Source: Bimastos eiseni (taxonomy: Eukaryota; Annelida; Clitellata; Crassiclitellata; Lumbricidae). From it: a DNA stretch of 64,000 nucleotides. A program made the position numbers and the translations under genes. The DNA lies in NCBI GenBank assembly GCA_959347315.1, contig OY365822.1, forward strand, positions 10,454,530 to 10,518,529, read 5' to 3'. Below the pieces are notes generated by a model, which saw only the letters and a program-made list of their open reading frames with translations, did not search any database and was not told the DNA's origin. Positions 1 through 12,330 of the stretch are shown in pieces; position 1 is the first letter of the stretch, and every line of letters begins with the position of its first letter.

Positions 1-13
1 AGCTTTTCTGTCC

Positions 14-840
14 GTGTGTCTGTTCGTATACGTCCGCTCGTCCGACCATCTAAATGACATCCGCTATATACATACATATATATATACATACATATATATA
101 TATGTGTGTGTGTACATGTATGCATGGATGCATGTTTGTAAGACTAATACATGCATTTATGTATGTACGAATGTGTATATATATACGTTTGTATATGTGT
201 ATTGTATGTATGTATATATGAACCCATGTATGCACAAACATATTTACAGTTATATTTTGAAAGGGCGCTTTATGATTGTCATAGATAAGATACATAATAT
301 GCATGTTATAGATGTAATTTATAAAGTGAACTTTCAAAATGACGATAAATACACAATTGTGTATGTATGTATGTATTTATGCATGGTTACATGTATGTAT
401 GCGTGCGTGCGTGCATGCATGCATGCAAGTAAGCAAGTAAGTATGAATGTATGTATGTATGCATGTATGTATTTATGTATGTATGTATGTATGTATGTAT
501 GTATGTATGTATGCATGCATGTATTTATGTATGTATGCATGTATGTATTTATGTATGTATGCATGTATGTATGTATGTATGTATGTATGTATGTATGTAT
601 GTATGTATGCATGTATGTATGTATGTATGTATGTATGTATGTATGTATGTATGTATGTATGTATGTATGTATGTATGTATGTATGTATGTATGTATGTAT
701 GTATGCATGCATAATTTTAATATATACATATATATTGTACCCATTGTACAATATACGCATGTGTGTGTGTGTGTGCGTTTGTGTGTATCAATACATGCGT
801 GTAGAAATACGTACACACGGATGCGGATAGTTAATGTATA
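14..840. repeat. TA/TG-rich and (ATGT)n microsatellite
   Basis: Mixed TATA/TGTG from about 60, then nearly pure ATGT from 440 to 712 with occasional GCATGC. Long open frames on both strands are products of the repeat. Confidence 0.95.
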
Positions 841-1224
841 TAAGTAGGAAGAAGACGTAGGTTGAGGCAGACAAAGGGCATTGATTGAGCCTTTGTCTCG
901 TGCGCTCTACATCGATTTGTTCTCCCCATTCTCGACCTCAATGCCCGCCCGCCGTTCACGCGAGTTTTATTGACGCCATATAAATTCTAAAACATCGGCT
1001 TTAATATATATATACAGATGTGCATAAATATATATAGTTATATACTGTATTCAACGCATTCATATAGACGTGTATTAATATATATGGACGAATTGCTAAC
1101 ACAGGCTTCTATTGAAAGCAAGCGTTATTGGCTTCTCAAGTTCTCAGACAGGTGAACAAACAATATATTGAAACGTAAATTAAATGAGACATTATTTCAT
1201 CATCGTCGTTCTTGGACAGTCGCC

Positions 1225-1518
1225 TCATCACAAACACCACCACCACCACACCACCACCGCCACACCACCACCGCCACCATACCACCACCACCACCAATAC
1301 CACCACCATAATCATCATCATCATCACCTCAATTTGTCTTATTCTTCTTCTCCTCCTTCTCCTGCGTCTTCTTCGTTTTCTTATTCTCTTCTTCTTATTC
1401 TAATTCTTTTCTTCCTTATAGTCAAAACAACAGCATTATCACTGTCATCGTTGTTATTATCATCATCATCATTAGCATCACAATCATCATATCCTGACAC
1501 TATTGATCCCAACTAAAT

Positions 1519-1575
<57 letters not shown>
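1225..1575. repeat. (CAC)n, (TCT/TCA)n, (CTGT)n and (CT)n simple repeats
   Basis: CACCAC 1229-1300, TCTTCTCC to 1490, CTGT 1522-1550, CT 1551-1575. Confidence 0.95.
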
Positions 1576-1576
<1 letters not shown>

Positions 1577-2013
1577 AACGGATGGTTCAATATGGCCAAC
1601 CATAGTTTTGTAAATAAGTCAACCTTAAGAGAAGACGGTCATCGATCTAACACATCTTCCATCTACGACAAATGGATCAATGACCGAAGATGGAGCACGT
1701 ATACAAATGCATTAATATTAATATATATATGTATTTAACCCATGAGGGGGTTTGCAAGTCGTTGTTATATATAATATATATAAGATATACATATATATAT
1801 TATATGGCACGTCGTTCGTAAAGAGCGATGATTATGATGATCATATATATAAGAGACTGTTGTCCTTCATCTCATTGCAATTTCATCATCGGTTGTATTA
1901 CGAGAGAGCCATTTGCTGTTCTACTATGCAGCTGTTCTTTACCTGCGTTCGACGCCTTCGTTAGGTTCATTAAGGCCGCTATATAAATGGATAATTATAA
2001 TGCATAGTGTTAT

Positions 2014-2470
2014 ACACACATACAAACATACATGTATGAATACATCTATATATACACGCAAATACATACATACATACATACATATATATATAAACAAACA
2101 TTCATGCATACATACATACATACATAATACATACATATAGTACATACGTACATACAAATAAATGTGCATACATACATACATACATACATACATACATACA
2201 TACATACATACATACATACTGACATACATACACACATACATACATACATACATGCATACGGTACATACAAACAGATTTACATACATACATGCATACAAAC
2301 ATAAATACAGGACATACGTACATACAAACAAATTTACATATATGCCTTTTTTCATGCAACATACAAACATACATGCCTATATATATATATCTATGCATAC
2401 TGCTTTCGTAAATGTATGCATGCATACATATACCTGTGCATACATAAATGCATACATACACACTTACATA
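2014..2470. repeat. (CATA)n microsatellite
   Basis: CATACATA with scattered changes, densest at 2165-2270. Complement of the repeat at 440-712, so together they could pair as a long imperfect inverted repeat. Confidence 0.95.
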
Positions 2471-2560
2471 ACATCACCAATCATCAATATCATAATAATA
2501 GGAATTGTCGTCATCAATGACGCCACAACCGCTATCATTGTTCTTCATGATTCAATGTTT

Positions 2561-2742
2561 ACGTCATATGACGTTTCCAGGGTATCTCGTTCGTGCGTCG
2601 TTTGGTGAAGAACTGACCAGTTTTCAGCGGCGTCGTATAAGACTCACTTCGGACACATCAGGTCGAACTGGAGACGATGCGAGTGTCTCAAGTGACCGGA
2701 TGTGCGTCATCATCACGCGACGGTTTACCGGATGTGACGTCA
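2561..2742. promoter_or_regulatory. CRE palindrome and two direct ETS-CRE composite sites
   Basis: ACGTCATATGACGT (2561-2574) is a perfect palindrome with two CRE half sites. ACCGGATGTGCGTCA (2695-2709) and ACCGGATGTGACGTCA (2727-2742) are direct repeats joining an ETS-like ACCGGATGT to a CRE, the second with a full TGACGTCA. Such ETS-CRE pairs occur in animal promoters. No gene start is recognisable nearby. Confidence 0.45.
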
Positions 2743-3106
2743 AAGGTCAACAAAGCCAAACGGAAGAAAACCATCCATAGAAAATAAATGCCTAATGAAA
2801 TCTGACACTGGTGGGACTAAATATCTCATCGGGCAACCAACCCGTCTAGAAATTTGCAAATATCGCGTGAAGATAGTCAGACAATTGTGTTTGCTGCGAT
2901 CAGAAAACTTTGTCTCTTGTTACAGCAGGCTATATTACTCCAAGCAGATTATGACCTTTGCTCTTAAAACTGGGTATATCTATGGTTGTAACCACGAAGT
3001 CAACTCTGGTGATTCCTGTTTCCAGTATTTCCAGTATTTCCAGTAGATATACTGGACTTCGTCTATCCACCATTGCTTGGATTCTGGATAATTCTTATTT
3101 CCACAG

Positions 3107-3192
3107 TGATGACGATGATGATGGTGATGGTGGTGAAGGCGATGATGATGATGATGATGATGATGAAGATGACGAAGATGACGATGATGATA

Positions 3193-3254
<62 letters not shown>

Positions 3255-3279
3255 GATGACGAAGATGACGATGATGATA

Positions 3280-3345
<66 letters not shown>
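3107..3345. repeat. (GAT)n microsatellite with duplicated block
   Basis: GATGAT with the interruption GAAGATGACGAAGATGACG occurring twice, 84 bp apart. Confidence 0.95.
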
Positions 3346-3439
3346 CATGAACAATCATACTTTATTAGTATCTCTTCCTTCCCACGCAGCTTGCCATCTC
3401 CGATCGATAATGTAATGCAAAATGTAAGGTAATTGAACA

Positions 3440-3530
3440 TTTATACAGCGATGCCTAAAGGCATCTACTCAGAGAGTCAGAGGCGGTCTCTGCGCTGACC
3501 TATAATCATGTTAAGGGTCATTACGAACGA
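3440..3530 (-). mobile_element. LINE/SINE tail fragment
   Basis: ATTTATACAGCGATGCCTAA, CTACTCAGAGAGTCAGAGGC, CTGCGCTGACCTATAATCAT is a diverged reverse copy of the shared tail. Confidence 0.5.
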
Positions 3531-3671
3531 AGATATTACATGATTTCTGACCTCGATTTCACTTGTACTACGATTCATTGTCGACCTGGACATTAGGAAA
3601 ACGGCGGATAGCATTGCATTAGTTGCTGGTTCTTAGCTATACGGTGACAACCTACTGTTGCGTGTTTATAT

Positions 3672-3959
3672 CAGAGGTGTAACAAGCGTAGGGCACGGGG
3701 GCACAGGCCCCCAGTTTTAAAATGGGGGAAGCCCCCAGTTTTAGTGCTCAGAGCCCTCCATGTGCCCCCAAATCGGTTCTTTTTATTTTTCTCCAATGGC
3801 TTTTTAAGACGACTTTCACAAAGATTATTTGTGCCATCCATTTTTCAAATTTTTGGAGGGCAAAATTCAAAAGGTGGGGGTTAAAAAAAAATTTGCGCTC
3901 CTAGCAATATTTTTGAAATTATGCCCCCCCCCACTTTTAAAAACTTTGTTACACCTCTG
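3672..3959. mobile_element. hAT-type MITE with perfect 8-bp target duplication
   Basis: A 288-bp element starts CAGAGGTGTAACAAGCG and ends AACTTTGTTACACCTCTG, 14-15 bp inverted repeats. Identical octamers GTTTATAT flank it (3664-3671 and 3960-3967). The interior is GGGGG/CCCCC-rich with no coding capacity. hAT is inferred from the CAGAGG end and the 8-bp duplication. Confidence 0.93.
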
Positions 3960-4337
3960 GTTTATATATATACAAATGAATCGTTTTCTTATACATTCAT
4001 ATAAGCTAAACTTGCCTGGATCAGAAATGATCTGCTTGACGTAGGTTATAATTAATATATGTGAGCGACACGTGATTTAATTTCTATATGCATACCATTT
4101 TAGATGCAATCTCTTCGCTGCGTGTATTCTAGGTCAGACAATGGTCGATACGGACGCCTGGAAACTTAATAGGTTGGGTATCGGAGTTTTATTTATCAGT
4201 AGTACAAGGTCGGACAGAGGCAATCATTTTCGGTGGGAAGCGAAAGGAATATAATTTGTTCTAGAAGCATTGGGAGAGAGCTTATATGCTGAGAACTACA
4301 TGTAGCTGCCAACAAGGAGAAGGTCTCGATACAGTAG

Positions 4338-4341
<4 letters not shown>

Positions 4342-4389
<48 letters not shown>
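4342..4389. repeat. (AT)n microsatellite
   Basis: About 24 AT dinucleotides without interruption. Confidence 0.95.
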
Positions 4390-4391
<2 letters not shown>

Positions 4392-4700
4392 GAAATTAGT
4401 TCAATGTACGAAGAATTCCAGCGGGACTTCGGTCCCATTAGAGTCTATTCTCTCACACACATAGTTCACTGTCAATACCCATTAAACTCTCATATTTATA
4501 TAATTTCTGTTGATTGCCAGTCTGTCAATAAATATAATTTTTGTGGTTATGGTCTGCGTAGCTCTCTCGATTTGCTCATTGTTCTTCCTCCGCCTCCTTT
4601 GTGTGGCTTCAGGATATCAGGATATATAGGTTGCAATGGTTAATTGCTGCTTAACGCCACTGTCATTACACAGATGATTAACATCACCATCCTTCTTAAG

Positions 4701-4848
4701 CAGACTTTGGACTGGCACTGTCAAAGTACGGGTAGTGCCGCAGTTATGCCCAGTATAGACTATTGAATACAATATATACCTGTTTAGTCTCCTCTAACCA
4801 AGCATGACTATAGAATTAAAAAAGCTGACAGTGCCAGTCCCAAGCCTG
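4701..4848. repeat. Inverted repeat, possible small MITE
   Basis: CAGACTTTGGACTGGCACTG.. at 4701-4723 and its complement ending AGTCCCAAGCCTG at 4826-4848 pair at 21 of 23 positions. No target duplication matches. The right arm (TCCCAAGCCTGGAT(A/G)AA) also occurs near 36115 and, reversed, near 55600. Confidence 0.5.
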
Positions 4849-5377
4849 GATGAAAGAGGAGTGCGACACTAAGGATCTTAGTTGTCTTAGAGTGTCACTA
4901 AACAGCTACTATTGCTGATATGACTACACTGCAAGGTGCATGCACAGTTTTAATAAAAATCTCTCCTTCTTTCCCTCTGCCTGTTCGTCCTCTTCTTTAC
5001 AGCAACTGATCAACCTATAGGCCTAGAGTAGAATCTAGTCTTCACGTAAAAGCCAAATCCGTATTGGCCTATACAAGTAACCTGTCTAATGGATTGGTGG
5101 CCATCTTTATTGTCAAAAATCGTAGCGAACAGGCGGATCAGAACATTACTTTAGATGAACGCTAGACTCTATTCTTTAAAAATCGAGTAGGGCCAATGAC
5201 ATGATAGGTCTACACGATCTCAATGGAAAATCTGTAAGCCAACATTTAGTCTCAGATTTCCAATCAATAGCTCGCCTCGAGGCATCATGACAATAAGATT
5301 TTTTATCAAACTCAATGATCATTATTGTTTTTTTATTATTTCAACCTTACAGCCAGCCAAACAGTAGGCCATATTTT

Positions 5378-5526
5378 GGACCAATCAGAGCGTCGCTTTA
5401 TGGCACGCCGACGTTGCCAGACTTTTCTATTTTGGTCGATCGAATATAATCAAATCGAGCAGATAAACGTTTCTGTTAGATTAACTTTTGCCTTAGATAT
5501 GGCGCCCCTGGGAGCCAGCCAATCGG
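5378..5526. promoter_or_regulatory. Two CCAAT (NF-Y type) boxes
   Basis: GGACCAATCAG (5378-5388) and AGCCAATCGG (5517-5526) both fit the extended NF-Y consensus, within a patch richer in CpG than its surroundings. Possible promoter; no downstream gene could be supported on either strand. Confidence 0.35.
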
Positions 5527-5777
5527 AGAGCCGCATTTACGCCGCCGTACTATCTCCACGCATTATAAGATCTATGGTGAACGGATAAATCACAATGGGT
5601 GAAGTAATGAACTTGTATTGCTATCAGATATCAGATTGTGCAATTAATTAATTATTAGTTTCATCTATAAAGAATGGTCCTGAAAAGCTTCTGGGTATTT
5701 TTGAACGAGAGCATCTTGGTTTATTATAAATGGTTGCCATTGAAAACGTCTATGATGGTGGCTCAACAAAATAATAA

Positions 5778-5855
5778 GCGAGGCTTAGTTATAAGCAGAG
5801 GCTTAGTTATAAGCAGAGGCTTAGTTATAAGCAGAGGCTTAGTTATAAGCGTCAT
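5778..5855. repeat. 18-bp tandem repeat
   Basis: GAGGCTTAGTTATAAGCA in about four copies. Confidence 0.9.
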
Positions 5856-7710
5856 TAGATAGGGCTATATCAGCGCATATAATTGTAAGCTTCTGCCAGA
5901 TGAAATCTTCATAAGTATCAGAGTATACTAGCAAAAATACACCGGGAGATTATCTTTAAAACATATAATTTAACAATTGGAATATAAAATCCGAAACCCG
6001 TTTCGCTCCGTGTGCAGAACCGTTCCAGAACTGGTATCAACTCAATGATTCGGTATACATCATTCAATGGTCATTTCCTGGGACCTAAGACAATCCCCAA
6101 TCATGACCAATATCATCCAGTGGCTCAGAGTCAGTCCAAGACCCCGTCATCAACTTAGGACGCATTAGACCGTCGTTAAATAATCAGTAGGTCTTGTCCT
6201 GCCGCACCAGAATGCATTGCTGAGAGCAATGTCTTGTAACAGAAGACACTCATGCGAATGAATGATAAGATCATCACAAGTGCAGATGCTTTGTCTAGCC
6301 ATAACATCCTTGACCTCTTTCTCTCCTCAACTAACCTTCTCCTTCTCCTCCTTTCTACTGTCACCGGTTCTGAAGGCACAAAACTCAGCAAACTCAGTCC
6401 AGGAACAGTAATAACGATGCACAAAGTATGCATATGTGTGTGTAATACCGTGTATGGGACGTATGTATGTGTAACGTTGTATGTAAGACCTACACGCACA
6501 TACATAATACATGCACGCATGCATAGATGTATGCATGTGTGTATGCATGAATGTATATGAACGTGTGTGTGTATGTATGCACGTGTGCATTTGTATATGT
6601 ATATGTATGTGTGCATGTATTGATCTCCTAAAACAATTAATCAGCAGCGCTATCAACGGGCGTTAGTACCTAAGCCAACGAACAGGAAAGTCTTCAGACA
6701 TCTCCGGAACTAGGAAGGTGACAGTTCTGGTAATGCATCGAAGCACGAGCATTGTGGATAGCAGTACCTAACTGAGAAGCGATTATAATCAAAGCTCTTG
6801 GATCGGACCGCAGCAGACCGCGTACGAGGAACGTCCAAAAGGTCGTGAGTGGAAGACCCTCGGAATACAGAGGAGACCATGCAGAGTGCAGAAAAACCTC
6901 AAGTAGGTCGGAGCCACTCCAACGAGGCAGTCGTGCATTTATAAGGAGAAGGGCTTTGAACTATATAATATACGCTGTTAAACAGGAGCCAATAGAGTTG
7001 TTCGTGAATCAGCCTAAAATATGAGCACAGTTTAAAATGCCGGCTATGAGTGAAGCAGCATTAAGAGCAGACTGAAGTTTAACGCCTAAGAGAAGAACGG
7101 CCAATGTATAGAGAATTCTCAAAGTCCACCCGATTGCATATCATGGCGTGAACTAGTGATAGCGTGAGAGAGACCGTCGAATGGAAATAACTTTTGGGTT
7201 TGAAAATCGAGTTGACCTGATTAGTGAAAGCAAGGGTAATATATAAAACAATCCTCAGTCACGAACAGAAGAGGAAACTGGATGATGGGAGTATGAGATG
7301 GGGAGCAAACTGTGTTGATCTTATCAATCTGGATCTGACCACCAGCCCAAATGAACTATGAACTGTGTCTTGTCAGAGTTAGACAGTTAGAGAAAAGCCG
7401 AGGGCAGCTGACCGCCTACATAGTAAACGCTCAACCATTTGAACTGCTAAGGAGGCTGAACCACGAAGAAGGGGTCCCGTATCATCAGCAAACTGGTTAG
7501 ATGAAACCCCAAACAGTTGGATATACGTACGAGACCATCTTAAGCCTTAGTGTTCTGAACAGAAGCGTCTTAACATAGCTGAAGTGTATATGGTAGCATG
7601 CAGCTAGAGACCAGTGGTGTCTGGCCACAGAAACGCTCTTGACTGAGAAAAGTAAGAAAAATAGTACTGTGCCTTTGGTCTAATGTTCTGGTGTCTGCTC
7701 TGCACAGACA
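5856..7710. other. No supported gene
   Basis: Apart from TG/CA-rich sequence at 6420-6610, I see nothing recognisable here; all open frames are short and unconvincing. Confidence 0.6.
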
Positions 7711-7789
7711 TTACTTGAAATAGTGCACCCAATGTGTTGTCCCGCCTACTCGCTTAGGGGTATGCATTAGAACAACGCGTTGTCGATCT

Positions 7790-8030
7790 GTCCGTTGTCC
7801 TTTGGGGTATTCGGAAAAGAGAGGGGCGGTCTTATCGGGCCGGGCGGACGAGGGCGGCGTCGGCGGCCAGGGATTGTTTAGGGGGCCCAGGGGAGCCCGC
7901 GCATAAGAGTCGATCGACACGACCGGCTGAAACAACGACGACTGGCGCTACAAAAAGATGGATCGTTCGTCTGATCGTTCGTATCGCCGATTAGCGAACG
8001 AAGCAGAACAGAAGCGAATGCTGAACCTTC
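7790..8030 (+). promoter_or_regulatory. GC/CpG-rich patch with a possible first exon
   Basis: About 170 bp unusually rich in CpG (GGGCCGGGCGGACGAGGGCG and neighbours) precedes AAAAAGATGG at 7953-7962. The frame then reads MDRSSDRSYRRLANEAEQK before running into CTC repeats. It looks like a CpG-island-type 5' end, but I find no further exons. Confidence 0.3.
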
Positions 8031-8082
8031 TTCTTCTGTCTGCTCTCGCTTTTCATTATCTCATTCTCTCTTGCTCCTCTTA

Positions 8083-8402
8083 TTCCATCTCCTCCTCTTA
8101 CTCCTCCTCCTTCTCCTTTCCTCCTCCTCCTTCCCCATCTCCTTCTCCTCGTCTTCCTCCTCCTCCTCCTCGGCCATTCTCTGTTCTCGTTTGTTTCGCA
8201 TTTCTTATTCTCTGCTGAACCTTTAAAATTTTGTTTCTACTAGTTATGGATAGCTCAACTCTGGGAAATACGTGGTTGTTTTAATAAAAAATAAATAAAT
8301 CAAACAATCAATCAATCAATCAAACAATCAATCAATCAAACAATCAATTAATCAAACAATCAATCAATCAAACAATCAATTAATCAATTAATCAATCAAT
8401 CA
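8083..8402. repeat. (CTC)n and (AATC)n simple repeats
   Basis: CTC/TCC-rich 8083-8172; AATCAATC/AACAATC 8287-8402. Confidence 0.93.
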
Positions 8403-8689
8403 CTTGTTTGTCAGGAGATGGGGCGAGGGTTTATGAATATACCTTGTTTCTTTTCTTTGTTTGACTCGACGACAGTTATGTGTAACTGGCCAAGCTGTTC
8501 GTTTACGAAGATTCGTAGATTCACCGCGAGACCTTCGCTGTCTGTTGTAGCTTCGAAAATTCGTATACCTTTGATTTCTACTGATTATATCGCTGTAACT
8601 ACTGCCTTTGCTCCTACTAATGCTCGTGCTGCTGCAGCTAATACTGTCTTTGCTGCTGCAACTACTCCATCTGTCGACGGGAATCGGTT

Positions 8690-8866
8690 GGTTGGTTCCA
8701 CGCTTGTGCGTGGGCCCACCACTGATGACTCTTTTTCAACTTACTGTGCAAAGTTTTGCTAACAGATGCATTCACTCTGCTAACTATGACATTTAACATA
8801 ATTTAGACTAGCGCAGGGAGCGCCTCTGAGTTGAATTCTTGAAGAGGCGCTATATCAAGTTTCATT
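8690..8866 (+). mobile_element. SINE-like element sharing the LINE tail, copy 1
   Basis: The body (GGTTCCACGCTTGTGCGTGG, CCCACCACTGATGACTC, GCAAAGTTTTGCTAACAGAT) has no ORF2 similarity, but the tail GGAGCGCCTCTGAG ... GAGGCGCTATATCAAG is that of the LINE. Other copies are at 25660-25830, 37515-37710 (reverse) and 38190-38385. Confidence 0.75.
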
Positions 8867-9204
8867 GATTCGTTCTGAGGCTTTTGTTCTTCTTCTTCCT
8901 CCTCCTCCTGCTGCTGTTGTTGTTGTAGCCGTTGTTGTTGTCGTTGCTTCTGCTGCTGCAGTTGTTTCTGCCGGTCGACATCGTTCTGCTGTCCCAATGG
9001 ATCTGTTGAACGTCCAGCGGCGCCGACGAAGAAGGCGGCGGTAAATACTTATTCAACTGCATAACTAAAACACATGAGTCCCTCCCCTCCTCTCTCTCTC
9101 TTTCTCCCTTCTCTCCGTTCAACCTTTTCTCTGTTTGTCTCGCTAAAACTCTTCCTTTCACATACCTTGGTCACGCTTTCTCCCTCTCTTCCAATCTTCA
9201 TCCG

Positions 9205-9615
9205 TCTTTCAGTCTGTCTGTCTGTCCATCCGTCACATCCATCCACATCCATCCATCAATCCATCCATCAATCCATCCATCCATCCACCATCCATCCATT
9301 CGTCATCCATCCATCCATCCATCACCATCCATCCGTCCATCCATCCATCCACCATCCATCCATTCGTCCATCCATCCATCCATCCATCCATCAATCCATC
9401 CACCATCCATCCGTCCATCCATTCATCCATCCATCCATCATCCATCCATCCACCATCCATCCATTCGTCCATCCATCCATCCATCCATCCATCCATCCAT
9501 CCATCCATCCATCCACCATCCATCCGTCCATCCATCATCCACCATCCATCCATTCGTCCATCCATCATCCATCCATCCATCAATCCATCCATCTGCGCAT
9601 CCATTCATCTGTCCA
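9205..9615. repeat. (CATC)n microsatellite
   Basis: CCATCCAT with ATTCGTCCAT and CACCATCCATCC interruptions recurring in a loose higher-order pattern. Confidence 0.95.
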
Positions 9616-10362
9616 TAATCCACCACCCAACCATCTTCAAATATCTCCCTCCCACTCCTCCACGTACCATCTCGTGTACCGTCTCGTGTACGTCTATCTC
9701 TTTTTCTGTCTATTTCTTTGTCTCTTTCTCTCTCCCCTTATCTTTTTCTGTCTGTCTCCTTATCGCTTGCAATCCTTACTACCCTCCATCGATCTGTTCA
9801 TGCGCCAATCACGCAAACATTTATGAAGCGCATTTGTTTACTCAGTCGAATTGATCGATTGGAATCCGCAGGACAATCGACTGGACACTTATAGAATTGT
9901 TAATCACATCGACGGTGGCCTACAAATAATGATGATAATTATAGCAGAATTCAATAGTGATAATAATAATGCATAAATGAAAATTATAAATTAAAAATAA
10001 TATTGGCAATAGAATTCAAAATAATATATGAAATGTTGAAGAAGGCTGGGATTTTAACTACGTATAACAGGTAAAAATCTCAGAATTTGAGTGATTTATC
10101 GAATTGAATTTTGGGATTACTTTTAATTTGTTTATCGTTACCAAACATAAATAATAATATAGAATAAAATAATAATAACAATAATGGTAATATTATTATT
10201 ACTAAATAATCTCTAAGATCTTGAGATTGCAATGCCTCCAGGGCAACCCCGCCCCCAAAATAATAATAGTATTAAGTAAAATAATAACAATAATATAATA
10301 ATGATAATAAAATATTACTATTAAATAATCTCTAAGTCCTTGGCGAATGAATACCACAGTAA

Positions 10363-10407
10363 TTATAATAATAATAATATAATATAATAATATAATAATA
10401 ATAATAA

Positions 10408-10438
<31 letters not shown>

Positions 10439-10860
10439 AAGAAGAAGAAGAAGAAGAGAAGAAGAAGAAGAAGAAGAAGAAGAAGAAGAAGAAGAAGAAG
10501 AAGAAGAAGAAGAAGAAGAAGAAGAAGAAGAAGAAGAAGAGAAGAAGAGAAGAAGAAGAAGAAGAAGAAGAAGAAGAAGAAGAAGAAGAAGAAGAAGAAG
10601 AAGAAGAAGAAGAAGGAAGAAGAAGAAGAAGAAGAAGAAGAAGAAGAAGAAGAAGAAGGAAGAAGAAGAAGAAAGAAGAAGAAGAAGAAGAAGAAGAAGA
10701 AGAAGAAGAAGAAGAGAAGAGAAGAAGAAGGAAGAAGAAGAAGAAGAAGAAGAAGAAGAAGAAAGAAGAAGAAGAAGAAGAAGAAGAAGAAGAAGAAGAA
10801 GAAGAAGAAGAAGAAGAAGAAGAAGAAGAAGAAGAAGAAGAAGAGAAGAGAAGAGAAAGA
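10363..10860. repeat. (GAA)n microsatellite, about 500 bp
   Basis: (AAT)n passes into nearly pure GAAGAA from 10408 to 10860. A polypurine tract of this length can form triplex DNA. Confidence 0.95.
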
Positions 10861-11264
10861 AGGAAAGTAGAAGAAATCAGAAGGCAAAAAAAGAATTCGA
10901 AGGAGAATTTGAAGGAGGAGGAGAAATAGAAGGCGAGGGGAGGGAGGGGGACAAGGAGGAGATGGAGGGGAGATGCAGAAGAAGAAATGCTGATAAAAGA
11001 GGCTTCGTCTATGGTTTACATTTGGCCCTACTCACGACTAATGAATACGTTTCTTTTGCAACGCCTTTCCATGGTCACCGTCATCCACTGCTTCAATGCA
11101 ACTGCTTTACAGGACAGATATCCTTCAGTAAGCAGAACCAAACAGCCACCGCAAAATTAGAGGAGCGGCAGCATACGGGACATAATGGCATGAGATAACA
11201 TTACATACAGTAGTTACTACATTCTTGGATATGCACAACGATTTTTCGGCACGTAATTTGTTTC

Positions 11265-11711
11265 ATGAGAAATTGTTGACTCAGTTCTGGCATCAGTCAT
11301 ACGTCGAAATATCACCATGCTAAGGCCTGTCTTTCGACTTTTTTTTCGTTTGCCTCCACATAACCTACCTCTGCGAAAGTGGATTTTCAACGCTTCTTCA
11401 TATCAAATCGAAGGCAAGAGACAGACTGAATGTTGAGAATGATCTGTGAGGTTGGCTTTAACCAAAACTCAGCCACGAATTTTGATAGTACAACCATCGC
11501 AATAATTATAATGAAAGGAATTATCAAAATATCTGGTTGCATTACAGTTGCACTTAAATTTAGATAAATTAGTTTCCATTGAGTTTTCTGTATATATAAC
11601 TGAGGTCGTCTTTGACCTAGGTCATATGACATATGCAAACGTGGCGGGGGTCGCGGGTAACTCGACGATTATAAAAAGGGGTCGCGACTCGGAAAAGGTT
11701 GGGAACCACTG
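11265..11711 (+). pseudogene. hAT transposase C-terminus fossil with 3' element end
   Basis: Reading about 11283-11490 gives an EFW-like QFWHQSY block and then TYLCESGFSTLLHIKSKARD and RLNVENDL, the conserved C-terminal dimerisation region of hAT transposases, followed after a frameshift by ALTKTQPRI. There is a stop in the first block, a TGA where Arg is expected after NDL, and a one-base frameshift. The sequence GGTTGGGAACCACTG ending at 11711 looks like the 3' terminal repeat of the same element. No 5' terminus is visible. Confidence 0.8.
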
Positions 11712-11993
11712 CAGTAGTGGAATAATGATTGCATCACTCCGCAAAGGTAGAAAGTGGTAAAACAAAATATTAGGACACATGCTGAGTAGAAACAACGATT
11801 TTTACTTTTATTTCTTGTATCCACGAACGTTATTATTCCTTAACATATGTGAATAACTTGTTTTATGCTTGTACACAAAATAATTTGAGTGACAGTGAAA
11901 AAAATGGCATCAAATGCATTAAATAGATTTTGAGCTTTTCGCAGGGTGACGCATTCTCACCACTGTAGTTGCTACGTAGTGTAACTGTGTAGT

Positions 11994-12260
11994 CTACATG
12001 TGGGCCTTCTTTTCTAAGCTCCAACATCTAAGTCCCATCTGCAAACATTGAAACGATGAGCCCAATGCTCGTGACATCTGGCGAATAAAATGGCACCGAC
12101 ATATTCCGTCAAACTCGATGAGCGGAGGAGGTGGATGTTCAGCGGTTGAATGCCATTCACTCTCTTCGATGCCTGAATCTCTTGGGTCCAGATTCACACA
12201 AAGCGTCGATCCTGTGCCAACGAATTCCTTGCGCCCAATCAATTTTTCATAGTTGTGCAT
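11994..12260 (-). CDS. Hypothetical 88-residue open frame downstream of an X-box
   Basis: Unrecognised. It starts MHNYEKLIGRKEF, contains CVNLDPRDSGIEESEWHS and HPPPPLIEFDG, and is not low complexity. A pyrimidine-rich AG (TATTTTATTTTAG) lies directly before the ATG, so it might instead be an internal exon. The frame extends 38 further codons upstream across the X-box. I know no homologue, and the C-terminal third (after CHFIRQ) may be intron. Could well be spurious. Confidence 0.25.
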   Translation of the reverse strand: MHNYEKLIGRKEFVGTGSTLCVNLDPRDSGIEESEWHSTAEHPPPPLIEFDGICRCHFIRQMSRALGSSFQCLQMGLRCWSLEKKAHM

Positions 12261-12330
12261 TCTAAAATAAAATACTGTATAACTTGTCGAAGATGAATCC
12301 ACCCTCTGGGAAAAGACGAAAGCACCGACA

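Noticed and set aside
14..847. 277-codon plus-strand frame rich in MYVC
   Set aside because: ATGT microsatellite translation; frames are open on both strands.
8803..9161. Poly-Gln frame (QLQQQKQRQQQ...) on the minus strand
   Set aside because: Partly overlaps a SINE-like tail and a CAACAA/GAAGAA repeat; no flanking exon or domain.
10363..10887. 174-codon poly-Phe/Leu frame
   Set aside because: Translation of a (GAA)n tract.
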